From contig JAATFS010000322.1 in assembly GCA_015655035.1 (NCBI GenBank), forward strand, positions 1-14,664: a DNA stretch of 14,664 nt. Reading direction: 5' to 3'. Under the pieces are notes generated by a model that was not told where the DNA came from, made no database searches, and worked only from the letters and a program-made list of their open reading frames with translations. Made by a program: the position numbers and the translations under genes. Within the stretch, counting starts at the first letter, position 1, and every line of letters begins with the position of its first letter. This DNA is from Lysobacterales bacterium (lineage in GTDB: Bacteria > Pseudomonadota > Gammaproteobacteria > Xanthomonadales > Xanthomonadaceae). This document shows, piece by piece, positions 14,641 through 14,664 of this stretch.

Positions 14641-14664
14641 CCGTTGTTGATGTGGCAGCCGACA

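Noticed and set aside
14650..14664. ATG near the right edge (reads MWQPT)
   Set aside because: It might start the next gene, but only five codons are visible and no ribosome site supports it.

Overview
The window is GC-rich, dense chromosomal DNA with the character of a Xanthomonadaceae-type gammaproteobacterium (Xanthomonas, Stenotrophomonas, Lysobacter and relatives). Three things point there: the liu and iron-reductase gene arrangements, the interspersed hairpin repeats between genes, and above all a SagB-like dehydrogenase with a nitrile-hydratase-like leader peptide, a pairing I know mainly from that family. No tRNA, rRNA, insertion sequence, integrase or CRISPR array was seen. Family names come from recognising protein sequence, not from a database search.

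Layout. (1) 1-76, minus strand: first 25 codons of a membrane-anchored c-type cytochrome, cut by the window edge. (2) 386-3519, plus strand: a four-gene iron-linked membrane operon (periplasmic DUF4198 protein, DUF3649, PepSY-TM reductase-like protein, DUF3325) behind a Fur-box-like palindrome at 286-298. A 72-bp tandem repeat lies between genes two and three and supplies the start signals of gene three. (3) 3520-3944: gene-free, repeat-like DNA. (4) 3945-9721: a leucine/isovalerate catabolism cluster, with a TetR-family regulator divergent from liuA (isovaleryl-CoA dehydrogenase), liuB and liuD (the two subunits of methylcrotonyl-CoA carboxylase). The regulator and liuA share an intergenic region with two 14-bp operator-like sites. 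liuC, which often sits between liuB and liuD, is absent; a 220-bp spacer with a very large RNA hairpin and short tandem repeats is there instead. (5) 9805-11871: an exported S9-family serine peptidase. (6) 12038-12994: an exported cyclase/kynurenine-formamidase-superfamily protein whose first metal motif has two His to Gln changes. (7) 13032-14640: a divergent pair, a SagB-like peptide-maturation dehydrogenase (minus) and a 107-residue putative modified peptide (plus).

How the genes work together. The first operon probably handles iron: the reductase-like protein and its small membrane partners would reduce or release iron in the periplasm under Fur control. LiuA oxidises isovaleryl-CoA to 3-methylcrotonyl-CoA, and LiuB plus LiuD carboxylate it; the hydratase and lyase that finish the pathway must be encoded elsewhere. 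The right-hand end is the most novel part: an apparently uncharacterised RiPP-type system with an oxidoreductase and its likely substrate, no YcaO cyclodehydratase in view, and probably more genes past the right edge.
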